DNA of 64,000 nucleotides from Irineochytrium annulatum (lineage: Eukaryota; Chytridiomycota; Chytridiomycetes; Chytridiales; Chytridiaceae), in assembly GCA_027600665.1 (NCBI GenBank), contig JADGJL010000006.1, positions 1-64,000 of the forward strand, written 5' to 3'. Positions within the stretch are counted from its first letter, which is position 1. Each line of letters begins with the position of its first letter. Positions 36,735 through 44,137 of the stretch are shown here, piece by piece. The notes below the pieces were generated by a model. It was not told the DNA's origin and did no database searches. It worked only from the letters and a program-made list of their open reading frames with translations. The position numbers were made by a program, and so were the translations under genes.

Positions 36735-37385
36735 ATGAAGATTTCAGACCGACTATTAAGACAATATTTAGATCATGTTTATTGGATATGTGGAGGCCCT
36801 TGCGGCGGAAAAAGCACGATGACAGAGTTGCTTTCTTCAAAATGGAATATGAATTATTATTCTTCAGATGACCACACGTTCGACTATCAAAAAAAGGCTA
36901 ATGCACAGGATCATCCAGCAATTTTGCGACATTTCATTGATTGGGAATGGTTCTTTTTAGGGCGAGGGAATGATAGAAATCACTGGTTAAATTCCGTGTT
37001 TGACGAGAGTGTGGAATTTATCATCTTGGATTTGTTACAGATGGGGAAAGAGAAGCCAATCGTAGTAGATACTTTTATGGAACCTGCTTATCTAAGGGAG
37101 ATTGCTGACCCCAACCGAGTTATTTATATGTTTGCAGAAGATGACCTCATTCGAGCGGATTATTTAGATCGAGATCATCTGAGAGGCATGGAGGGTTTGT
37201 TTCCTAATTTATCAGATCCACAACGTGCACGGGACGAAACATTAAACACAGTGGTTAGAGCATCGAATCATTACCTGCAACAAGCAGAGCAATATCAATT
37301 AAAATGGTTTATGAGAACATCTCAGTCCAATAAAGAGCAGATGTTATTAGAAGTTGAAAAGCATTTCGGTTTCAAAAGATACTGA
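36735..37385 (+). CDS. P-loop NTPase (nucleoside kinase-like), unknown substrate
   Basis: 216 residues. Walker A GGPCGGKST near residue 20, then DDHTFDYQ (kinase-like acceptor region), then PIVVDTFMEP in place of Walker B, and a C-terminal RASNHYLQQAEQY helix seen in small kinases. Looks like an AAA_18-type kinase with an unusual Cys in the P-loop. Start after AGGAGATG. Confidence 0.6.
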   Translation: MKISDRLLRQYLDHVYWICGGPCGGKSTMTELLSSKWNMNYYSSDDHTFDYQKKANAQDHPAILRHFIDWEWFFLGRGNDRNHWLNSVFDESVEFIILDLLQMGKEKPIVVDTFMEPAYLREIADPNRVIYMFAEDDLIRADYLDRDHLRGMEGLFPNLSDPQRARDETLNTVVRASNHYLQQAEQYQLKWFMRTSQSNKEQMLLEVEKHFGFKRY

Positions 37386-37454
37386 ATTGTTAATGATATC
37401 AGTCCCAGTCGTCATTTGTTACACTAAGGGAATACGATAGCTCAATAAACCACA

Positions 37455-37493
37455 GAAAGTAGCCGATTAACCTAATCAGCTGCTTTTGTTCAG
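37455..37493 (+). terminator. Hairpin with weak T run
   Basis: Imperfect stem AGTAGCCGATTA / TAATCAGCTGCTTTT, following the kinase gene. It resembles the GCAGCTGATC palindromes at 38983 and 40257. Confidence 0.45.
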
Positions 37494-37629
37494 GTGACGG
37501 GCAGGTTAACTCAATGTCATCTTGCGAATTACAAGTGTAACTTTTTGCCTAATTAATAGCGTTGTTAGTCACAAGTGATTTTTTACAGGTTCAAGAATAA
37601 CTAAATAAAAGAATATGAGGGATGAAGTA

Positions 37630-38115
37630 TTGAAGAAAAAGAGACTATTTTATATTGTTGTAACATTAGCCTTAACAACAGTGGCCCTAACTGCCTGTGA
37701 TTCAACAAGTCCAACTCAAGAGAATTTAGATACTCAAACATCTAGTGTGTTATCAAGTCAGTCCCAAAGTGCAACCCTTTCTAATTCTTTAAGCGAACAA
37801 GAGAGCAAACCCTCCCACTTTATTGCTTCTGGAGGCGCTACGGTGCAGCAACCCTTTTCCATTAATCCGGAATTTGTACATATAAAACTGCTTATGAAGA
37901 ACAATAGTAGCCATGAAGTCAATGTTAGTTTGACGCACTTAGATACTAGTAAAGTGTATTTCGCTAGAACGATTGCTCCCGGGGAATCTTTAGAGTGGAT
38001 AAATATTAAAGAAGGTTTCACACAGGGAATGAGTACTGGAGGCTACTTGCTTCAATGGAATGGTGGCGGTTATCGCGTTGATGGGGAAGTATGGGGATCA
38101 TCCGAACAAAGTTGA
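37630..38115 (+). CDS. Secreted lipoprotein, unknown
   Basis: 161 residues from TTG 37630 (GAGGGATG upstream; an ATG at 37615 is in frame but sits on the ribosome site). Signal and lipobox LTAC, then a Ser/Gln-rich linker (TSSVLSSQSQSATLSNS) and a compact 90-residue C-terminal beta domain (FVHIKLLMKNNSSHEVNVSL). Function unknown. Confidence 0.55.
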   Translation: MKKKRLFYIVVTLALTTVALTACDSTSPTQENLDTQTSSVLSSQSQSATLSNSLSEQESKPSHFIASGGATVQQPFSINPEFVHIKLLMKNNSSHEVNVSLTHLDTSKVYFARTIAPGESLEWINIKEGFTQGMSTGGYLLQWNGGGYRVDGEVWGSSEQS

Positions 38116-38220
38116 AAGGTAATACATAAATCAATTAAGAATTGCTGGGACACTAATTGACTAAACCCTTTCTTATCTGATGAACTAATAAAAATGCTAC
38201 AGAAAGTGGGAACAACATCT

Positions 38221-38937
38221 ATGATTCCATTAGTATATGACCAGATTAACCATTGGGGAAAAGACGACGAGTTTTTCCTTGCCTTACTAAATAAATTAAA
38301 AGTAGAGTCTATCGTTGACTTAGGCTGCGGAACAGGAAGATGGACGACTCATCTTGTTCAGTACGGTTATAAAATTACAGCTATTGATCCCCATGAAGAA
38401 GCAATTGAAGTAGCGAGAATTAAAGATAATGCAGGCAAAGTGAATTGGATTGTAGGAGATAGCTCAAATTTACAAACCAATACCAATGACGCGGTTATTA
38501 TGACTGCCAATGTGGCACAGGTATTTCTAACTGATGATAGTTGGAAGAAAGTAATCTCAGACGTATTTCGATCCCTAAACGTTGGCGGCCACTTTATTTT
38601 TGATATTAGAAACCCTTTGGTTAAAGTGTGGGAAGAGTGGGAGAAGGACGGGACGCCGGACTTAGCTAAAGATATGCGAAGTGGAGACCCTCTTGAAATC
38701 TCTACAGAATATGAAGGGTTTGAGGGAGATATCTATACTTTCTATGAAACTGTGAAAAATACAAAAACAGACGAAGTCCTAGTTCATGAAAAAATGCAGA
38801 TCAGATTTCGAAATCAAGAAGAATTGGATGAGTCGCTGAAACAAACAGGGTTTTCGAAAATTGAAACATATGGTGATTGGGATTTTAAACACGCAAATTC
38901 TAAAAGTCGATCCTTTATTTTTCACTGTGTAAAATAG
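38221..38937 (+). CDS. SAM-dependent methyltransferase
   Basis: 238 residues from ATG 38221; an ATG at 38194 lacks a ribosome site. Motif I SIVDLGCGTGRWT, motif II AIDPHEEAI, then DAVIMTANVAQV and GGHFIFDIRNP. Class I Methyltransf_25-like, substrate unknown. A terminator follows. Confidence 0.8.
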   Translation: MIPLVYDQINHWGKDDEFFLALLNKLKVESIVDLGCGTGRWTTHLVQYGYKITAIDPHEEAIEVARIKDNAGKVNWIVGDSSNLQTNTNDAVIMTANVAQVFLTDDSWKKVISDVFRSLNVGGHFIFDIRNPLVKVWEEWEKDGTPDLAKDMRSGDPLEISTEYEGFEGDIYTFYETVKNTKTDEVLVHEKMQIRFRNQEELDESLKQTGFSKIETYGDWDFKHANSKSRSFIFHCVK

Positions 38938-38980
38938 AGACATTAGAATGCAACATATTAGCACTCCTTAAATGTCAGAA

Positions 38981-39020
38981 AGCAGCTGATCCATGTGATC
39001 AGCTGTTTATTTTTATTTTT
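38981..39020 (+). terminator. Terminator after the methyltransferase
   Basis: CAGCTGATC/GATCAGCTG with loop CATGT, then TTATTTTTATTTTTTT. The same core recurs at 40257. Confidence 0.8.
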
Positions 39021-39050
39021 TTCAAATAAAGGGCGGGTTAATTCATATAG

Positions 39051-39111
39051 AATGCAAAGTTAACTTGACAAAAAAATGCAAAGTCAACTATGCTAAAAAT
39101 GCAAAGTAAAC
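39051..39111 (+). promoter_or_regulatory. Promoter with three direct operator repeats for the Xre gene
   Basis: Three copies of AATGCAAAGTNAAC at 39051-39064, 39075-39088 and 39098-39111, spaced 24 and 23 nt (about two helical turns, plus). The -35 TTGACA (39065-39070) and -10 TATGCT (39089-39094) fall exactly between them, so repeat 2 fills the spacer and repeat 3 covers the start. This is a strong sign of autorepression by the Xre protein. Confidence 0.7.
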
Positions 39112-39130
39112 ATTGCAAGGACGTGATTAC

Positions 39131-39337
39131 ATGAAGACAAGAATTGCAGAACTGCGTAAGCAGCATAAACTGTCACAGGAAGAGTTGGGACAAATTGTAG
39201 GTGTTACTCGGCAAACCATCACTTCTCTAGAAAGGGGAAAATATACGGCTTCCCTCATTCTTGCTTACAAAATTTCTAATTTTTTTGGACTCGCTATTGA
39301 AGAAGTTTTTGATTTCAGCGAAGTGGAGGAGATATAA
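39131..39337 (+). CDS. Xre-family helix-turn-helix regulator
   Basis: 68 residues from ATG 39131 (AAGGACGTG 8 nt upstream). HTH_3: TRIAELRKQHKLSQEELGQIVGVTRQTITSLERGKY, the usual single-domain form that pairs with a small membrane protein. Its stop touches the next start. Confidence 0.9.
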   Translation: MKTRIAELRKQHKLSQEELGQIVGVTRQTITSLERGKYTASLILAYKISNFFGLAIEEVFDFSEVEEI

Positions 39338-39778
39338 GTGGACAAGTTCAAGATTAAAGTAGAAACTCGCAAAAACGCACTGTCACTGGTTGCTGCTGCT
39401 ACGATATTGATCTATGTAGGACTTATATTTTACAGAGGTGGACTGCCCGCTCTGCCTAGTTTTATAAAGGGATTTCATACAGGAGCTTTTATCGGGGTTG
39501 AAGTGGCCGTCGCTTATTTTCTTGTCAGGTATATAAAAGCCAGCAAAAATGAAGCCGAGCTGAAGAAGCAGTTTATTGAGGAGAATGACGAGCGGAGTGT
39601 TACAATACTCCAAAATGCAGGCACACTTAGCGTAGCAATTATTCTTATTAGTCTGGGCATAGCCTCCATGATTGCCGGTTTCTTTAATCCCATGGTATTT
39701 TACACCTTACTAACTTGTTTATTATTTGTTTTAATCGTATTTTTGGCACTATGGATGTATTACGCGAGAAAAATCTAA
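39338..39778 (+). CDS. Membrane protein, DUF2178-like, paired with the Xre regulator
   Basis: 146 residues, GTG start directly after the Xre stop. Four hydrophobic segments, and between them a cytosolic loop EENDERSVTILQNAG that resembles DUF2178/DUF3169-type proteins co-located with HTH regulators. Function unknown; a signalling pair is inferred. Confidence 0.6.
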   Translation: MDKFKIKVETRKNALSLVAAATILIYVGLIFYRGGLPALPSFIKGFHTGAFIGVEVAVAYFLVRYIKASKNEAELKKQFIEENDERSVTILQNAGTLSVAIILISLGIASMIAGFFNPMVFYTLLTCLLFVLIVFLALWMYYARKI

Positions 39779-39833
39779 GAGGCAGGTTCATGATAAAATA
39801 GAGTATCTTACTAAATTTGGGGGTGGTGGCGAG

Positions 39834-40235
39834 ATGGCTGAAATTCTTGACAAAGGTCCTTTTTATCATGGGACACGAGCAGATTTGCAGATCGGGGACT
39901 TGCTCACAGCTGGCTTTCGCTCAAATTACAATCCGGATGTTGTGATGAATCACATTTATTTTACAGCTTTGCGTGATGGGGCTGGGTTAGCTGCGGAGTT
40001 GGCAAAAGGCGGTGGTGAACCGCGCGTGTATCTTGTTGAACCAACAGGGGAATGGGAAAATGACCCAAATGTGACGGATAAGAAATTCCCAGGTAATCCG
40101 ACGCGATCATATCGCAGCAAAGCCCCACTAAAAGTTGTTGGCGAAGTGAAAGATTGGGTGCGACAAACGCCTGAAGAACTCGCAGTTTGGCATAAACGCC
40201 TGGCGAAAATAGATAAAGGTGAGATTCTAAATTAG
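39834..40235 (+). CDS. arr: Rifampin ADP-ribosyltransferase (Arr)
   Basis: 133 residues, the full size of Arr. Recognised by GPFYHGTRADLQIGDLLTAGF (NAD-binding His and Arg), NHIYFTALRDGAGLAAELA, and the KAPLKVVGEVKDWVRQTPEE ending. Transfers ADP-ribose from NAD to the C23 hydroxyl of rifamycins. In soil Firmicutes it is a common chromosomal resistance gene. No neighbouring mobile element was seen. Confidence 0.9.
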   Translation: MAEILDKGPFYHGTRADLQIGDLLTAGFRSNYNPDVVMNHIYFTALRDGAGLAAELAKGGGEPRVYLVEPTGEWENDPNVTDKKFPGNPTRSYRSKAPLKVVGEVKDWVRQTPEELAVWHKRLAKIDKGEILN

Positions 40236-40255
40236 TCTAACTATTAACACATAAA

Positions 40256-40291
40256 AAGTAGCTGATCCATGTGATCGGCTGCTTTTTTTTT
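40256..40291 (+). terminator. Terminator after arr
   Basis: AGTAGCTGATC/GATCGGCTGCTT with loop CATGT, then a T8 run. Confidence 0.85.
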
Positions 40292-40360
40292 GAAATAACG
40301 GACAGGTTAGTGCAGCGTAGTATAAAAGTAATCAAACAAGGGTTAAATTCATTTAAATAA

Positions 40361-40391
40361 AAAGACGAAACCATTTACGGCTTCGTCTTTT
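40361..40391. terminator. Hairpin after the anti-sigma gene
   Basis: AAAGACGAA pairs with TTCGTCTTT. It has A's and T's on both sides and may act for both strands. Confidence 0.6.
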
Positions 40392-40446
40392 GTGGGTTTG
40401 CAAACCCTTTTTAATCCTAGATAAAAAGGTTCTTTTTACAGCTGCA

Positions 40447-41601
40447 CTATTGCACAGAAAGTACAGTTTCTAGCTCAGGGATGTATTTCTTCACCATACT
40501 TTTGTCTTCCCACTGTCCTATAACCCCAGTTGGGGCTTGACCTTCGGATACGACTAAGTAAGGTTTAATGGTTACGGTACGCGGTAGCGTCTTGAAGGGT
40601 TCAAAGCGAATATTATAAGATTCGCTAATGGGGTGAGAACCGATGGGCTTCAGTTGAACGCCATGTTCATCCACAATATCATATTGAAGAGCGATGATTC
40701 CCCCGTTAGCACCCTTGTATTCCGAAGGGATAGAAGCGAGCATCTTTTCTATGCTCTGGCCCGGATTGGTTTTGTACTCAACGAATAACTGCGTTGTGAT
40801 AGGGGGAATTTCCAGCTTACTGATCTGCAAGTTAATGTTATCATGATGCTTGGTCTCCTTTGAAGTGAGAACGGTAACGGGCGTAGTTTTTGTAACAGGC
40901 AGAACGAATTGGAACGGGACATCGTAACCCTTTAACGTTACATTTACACTCAAGTCAAACTGATCAGGGAACTGGACATTCTGGTCTGTGACAGTAGTGT
41001 TGGTAACCTGAACGATTAAGCTGGAAGCATCCTTACCATCCATAAAATCGGAATTCCAGCTCAGAGGCTGGCCTTTATAGAGAACCTCTAACGTATCCAC
41101 TGCCCCTCTATTGGCATCAGAAAACAGCGAATTGGGCTCCGAATCCAGGTGATTTCCAGGAGTGGTTACGTTCATAAGAATGCGGGTTCCGTCAAATAAC
41201 AACGTTGGAATATTCATAGTCACGTTGCCATGGGTCACGCTTTGGTTGACCTTTGTGATGAAATCATCAGCTTGTTGAAGACCAGGATCTAAGTTGTTTT
41301 TTCCCCATAATGAATAGATTTGTCCTAGGACCGGAATTTGCTTGAGAGCATCAGCCATTGCGGGCGATACAAAGCCGGAAGCGATGAGTGTCACTCCAAG
41401 GAATGCAGCGGCTGCAGTGGAAACCCACCATTTATTAAAAGTTCTTGAACCATTTGTTTTTCGCTCAATCGAGGAAACGGAATTATTGGTTTCTCTGATG
41501 ATTTGGTAAGTCTCATTCATCTTGGAGCGGGCAACATCCGATAACTGATTGGGAAGTAGGCTTTGGCAGCTCTTTAATTGTTCTTCTAACTTAGTGTTCA
41601 C
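40447..41601 (-). CDS. DUF4179 anti-sigma factor, membrane-anchored
   Basis: 384 residues. A cytosolic N-terminal stretch with a regulator-binding helix, one transmembrane segment near residue 60-80 (WWVSTAAAAFLGVTLIASGFV), and a large extracytoplasmic domain typical of DUF4179. It overlaps the sigma gene by 4 nt (ATGA). It should hold the ECF sigma factor until an outside signal frees it. Confidence 0.85.
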   Translation of the reverse strand: MNTKLEEQLKSCQSLLPNQLSDVARSKMNETYQIIRETNNSVSSIERKTNGSRTFNKWWVSTAAAAFLGVTLIASGFVSPAMADALKQIPVLGQIYSLWGKNNLDPGLQQADDFITKVNQSVTHGNVTMNIPTLLFDGTRILMNVTTPGNHLDSEPNSLFSDANRGAVDTLEVLYKGQPLSWNSDFMDGKDASSLIVQVTNTTVTDQNVQFPDQFDLSVNVTLKGYDVPFQFVLPVTKTTPVTVLTSKETKHHDNINLQISKLEIPPITTQLFVEYKTNPGQSIEKMLASIPSEYKGANGGIIALQYDIVDEHGVQLKPIGSHPISESYNIRFEPFKTLPRTVTIKPYLVVSEGQAPTGVIGQWEDKSMVKKYIPELETVLSVQ

Positions 41602-42125
41602 GATGTCGCAACTCCTTTTTCTTGATTGATTAGAGATGAATGTTTTAGCTTTTTACGGGCGCGATGCAGCCGGGTCTTCACGGCTACCTTAGAAATTTCG
41701 AGAATGTCGGAAATTTGGCTGATCGGCATGTCCTGTAGGTAATGAAGGAGAATCACAGTCCGCAGATTTTCCTCCAGATGTTGAACGGCATCCCATAATT
41801 CGATTTTCTCATAATCCTTGGAATTGGAAGTGACTTCGGGAAGCTCTCCGTAAGGAAGCGTTCTGGAGCTGCTTTTGACCATTCTGTTGCATTCATTAAT
41901 CAGAATCCGGAAGATCCATGTTTTGAAAAAAGCGGGCTCTCTGAGTGTGTGGATGGACTTAAAGGCTTTAAGCATTGTCTCCTGCAGGGCATCTGCACAA
42001 TCTTCGTCATTGTTGATGATGGACCTTGCAGATCTATATAAAGGTAATTCCATCTCTAACATTAACTGCACGAATGCTTCAGGATCCCCAGCTTTGGCTT
42101 TGACGACAATAGAATCTGTATGCAA
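41598..42125 (-). CDS. ECF RNA polymerase sigma factor
   Basis: 175 residues. Region 2 EDCADALQETMLKAFKSIHTLREPAFFKTWIFRI and region 4 LHYLQDMPISQISDILEISKVAVKTRLHRARKKL, typical of SigV/SigW-like ECF factors. It has its own ECF-type promoter (see 42186). TTG start. Confidence 0.9.
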   Translation of the reverse strand: MHTDSIVVKAKAGDPEAFVQLMLEMELPLYRSARSIINNDEDCADALQETMLKAFKSIHTLREPAFFKTWIFRILINECNRMVKSSSRTLPYGELPEVTSNSKDYEKIELWDAVQHLEENLRTVILLHYLQDMPISQISDILEISKVAVKTRLHRARKKLKHSSLINQEKGVATS

Positions 42126-42185
42126 GGGTTCACCTGCTTTCTTACTAAAAGTATTAGAATGTTCGTAACGTTACTTATATATTAG

Positions 42186-42211
42186 ATCGAGTAGGTAGAT
42201 GAAAGGTTACA
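42186..42211 (-). promoter_or_regulatory. ECF-type promoter of the sigma/anti-sigma operon
   Basis: On the reverse strand TGTAAC, 16 nt, then CGAT, close to the sigma-W/ECF pattern TGAAAC-N16-CGTA. It lies about 60 nt before the sigma start, as expected for autoregulation. Confidence 0.6.
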
Positions 42212-42538
42212 TGAAAAAAACGTATTCTAGTAATTCATCCCGTTTATGAGACAAGTACCTGTAACTTTGAACCGGGATGTTGTTAAGCCTATGTTTATCG
42301 AAAGTTGCTTTTTATGGATTTTCGCTAAACGATGCGATTATCCAAGAGTTATGATATAGGTAAATGAGCAAAATTATATACTTGACTCTAAAGTGTAATA
42401 GTGGGTATTATTTCCATATATCAATGATTAAGAGAATGGTCTAACGCTATTCGCGCTTCCCATCCTGTGTTATGAACGCGCAGGACTTAGGTCTAGCGCG
42501 TTTTTTTATTTTTGTTCACAAGAAATGGAGGAATGTAA
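42212..42538. other. Intergenic region before the Nudix gene
   Basis: A hairpin ACGCGC (42476-42481) / GCGCGT (42496-42501) with T7 directly precedes the Nudix ribosome site. It looks like a terminator or attenuator. The rest shows nothing I can name. Confidence 0.45.
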
Positions 42539-43009
42539 ATGGCAATCATGACAGATTCAAGAGGTAATATTTTTTTGGAATTTATTCGTATCGAGTACGA
42601 TAAGGTCATTACAAGTAAACTGGATGCTCCACTAACACATGCTCTAATTGTGGTAAAGTGCCAAGGAAAGTATCTATTCATGCATAATAAGTGGAGAAAA
42701 AACTGGGAACTTCCTGGGGGGATTGTTGAAGCTGGAGAGCATGCGGAGCAATGTGTAATTAGAGAATTGTATGAGGAAACCAATCAAATTCTGGATACAG
42801 CTGAATTCAAAGGGCTAATGAAGTTTAGACTCCAGCCAAGTTTTCATGGACCGGAAAGGACAGAGTATGGAGCTCTGTTCATGGGTGAACTGTGCCGACT
42901 TGATGATTTTGTTGAAAACGATGAAGCTTCTTCAATAATCCTTTGGGATGGCACATCCGAGATTGGTGATATCGCAGAAATAGATAGGAAGTTAATTGAA
43001 TTCGTGTGA
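42539..43009 (+). CDS. NUDIX hydrolase
   Basis: 156 residues with a full Nudix box GGIVEAGEHAEQCVIRELYEET (GX5EX7REUXEEX pattern). Hydrolyses a nucleoside diphosphate linked to another group. ATG after AATGGAGG. Substrate unknown; the hairpin upstream may control readthrough. Confidence 0.9.
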   Translation: MAIMTDSRGNIFLEFIRIEYDKVITSKLDAPLTHALIVVKCQGKYLFMHNKWRKNWELPGGIVEAGEHAEQCVIRELYEETNQILDTAEFKGLMKFRLQPSFHGPERTEYGALFMGELCRLDDFVENDEASSIILWDGTSEIGDIAEIDRKLIEFV

Positions 43010-43095
43010 TACATGATTGAACTAAGAGTAAGCAATATTGCAGGGAAATCAATGAACGTATTGAGCAACCCTCTCCATATATCATTCGTTAGAGT

Positions 43096-43548
43096 ATGAG
43101 AGGGGTGATTACTATTAATAAAATGAGTAATAGCATCTTAATGTTGGTCTCAGTGGTATTCATGATGTTATCCGGTTGTTCATCAACAGAGAAACTTGAA
43201 GATACAGTTACTAAACGTGTAGTCGCATCTGATTTTGTTCTCGAAGTCACAACACCAACTGTTATAGGCACGGGTGAGACAATGAAAGTAAAAGGGACTT
43301 TAGAATATACAGGTATCAAACCCGTTGAAGTTACCCATGGAAAACCAATCATTCGTTTTTTCTTTTCCGGTAGTGAGGAGGAACGCAGCTATGCGGATGT
43401 GGGGTACTATACTGAGTTTAAGACAGGTCAAGTGATTGAGGTCGAAGATGAATTCATGGTGAGCAAAAAAGGGAAACAAAATCTCTATGTGGATATGACC
43501 GGGGATATCTCTTTGAGCATGAATGCAATTGAAATTCTTGTGAAGTAA
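43096..43548 (+). CDS. Lipoprotein, unknown
   Basis: About 150 residues, signal and lipobox MLSGC, then a 120-residue beta-rich domain (FVLEVTTPTVIGTGETMKVKG). The start is uncertain: ATG 43096 has no ribosome site, AGAGGGG lies at 43101-43107, and ATG 43123 is 15 nt after it. Function unknown. Confidence 0.5.
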   Translation: MRGVITINKMSNSILMLVSVVFMMLSGCSSTEKLEDTVTKRVVASDFVLEVTTPTVIGTGETMKVKGTLEYTGIKPVEVTHGKPIIRFFFSGSEEERSYADVGYYTEFKTGQVIEVEDEFMVSKKGKQNLYVDMTGDISLSMNAIEILVK

Positions 43549-44137
43549 TCGGCTTTATTTCAGACGAATCATCAACGTGTTTTGGTTTTGGGGATATCAT
43601 GCTTATGATCTGCATGTTTGGAGCCAGGATGAATCTTAAACGACAAAAATTAATGACTGAATGAGGAGTTATAATATAAATGGGTTAATATACCTATTTT
43701 TTTAGATTGTGAAGTGGTAGAATGTTCTTATTATTTACAAGTTTGATGGGTATTTAGGATCTGTAGATCAATGCATAATAGAAAATTGCGATATGAATTT
43801 CATAATCAAAGTTAATTTCAAACATACATAGCTGAGGTATTTCAATACACGTGTAGAATTTGAATCATTTTTGGCCAGAGTGACCAAAGAAACAACGGAA
43901 ACGAAGTAAGTTTATGTGTTTAAGGATTGCACCGGTAACTGGGGTCGGATATCGTTATCTTTTAGATTTATTAACGTAAATAACGATTTATATATCCTTA
44001 TTTGTTAATTAGGAATTTAGAGATTGACATAAAGGGAGAAACTGGATTCTAGCTTTATGTGAACTTCTAACAAGAAGTTTTCAGTAGGTTTACGCAAAAC
44101 CATAAATGCGAAAATAGAAAAAGGGGATACAAGCAAT
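43549..44137. other. Intergenic region with a possible gene remnant
   Basis: About 590 bp. A 25-codon end of a reading frame near 43833-43910 (FNTRVEFESFLARVTKETTETK, then a stop) looks protein-like but has no start. The rest is AT-rich with no firm ORF. The SLH gene promoter must lie here; TTGACA at 44024-44029 is a candidate -35 without a clear -10. Confidence 0.4.

Noticed and set aside
39834..40235. arr as part of a cassette or integron
   Set aside because: No attC-like site, integrase or transposase is near it, and the flanks look like ordinary chromosome.
37455..40291. GCAGCTGATC-type hairpins as a mobile repeat
   Set aside because: The three hairpins each follow a gene and have T runs; they are better explained as terminators sharing a similar core.
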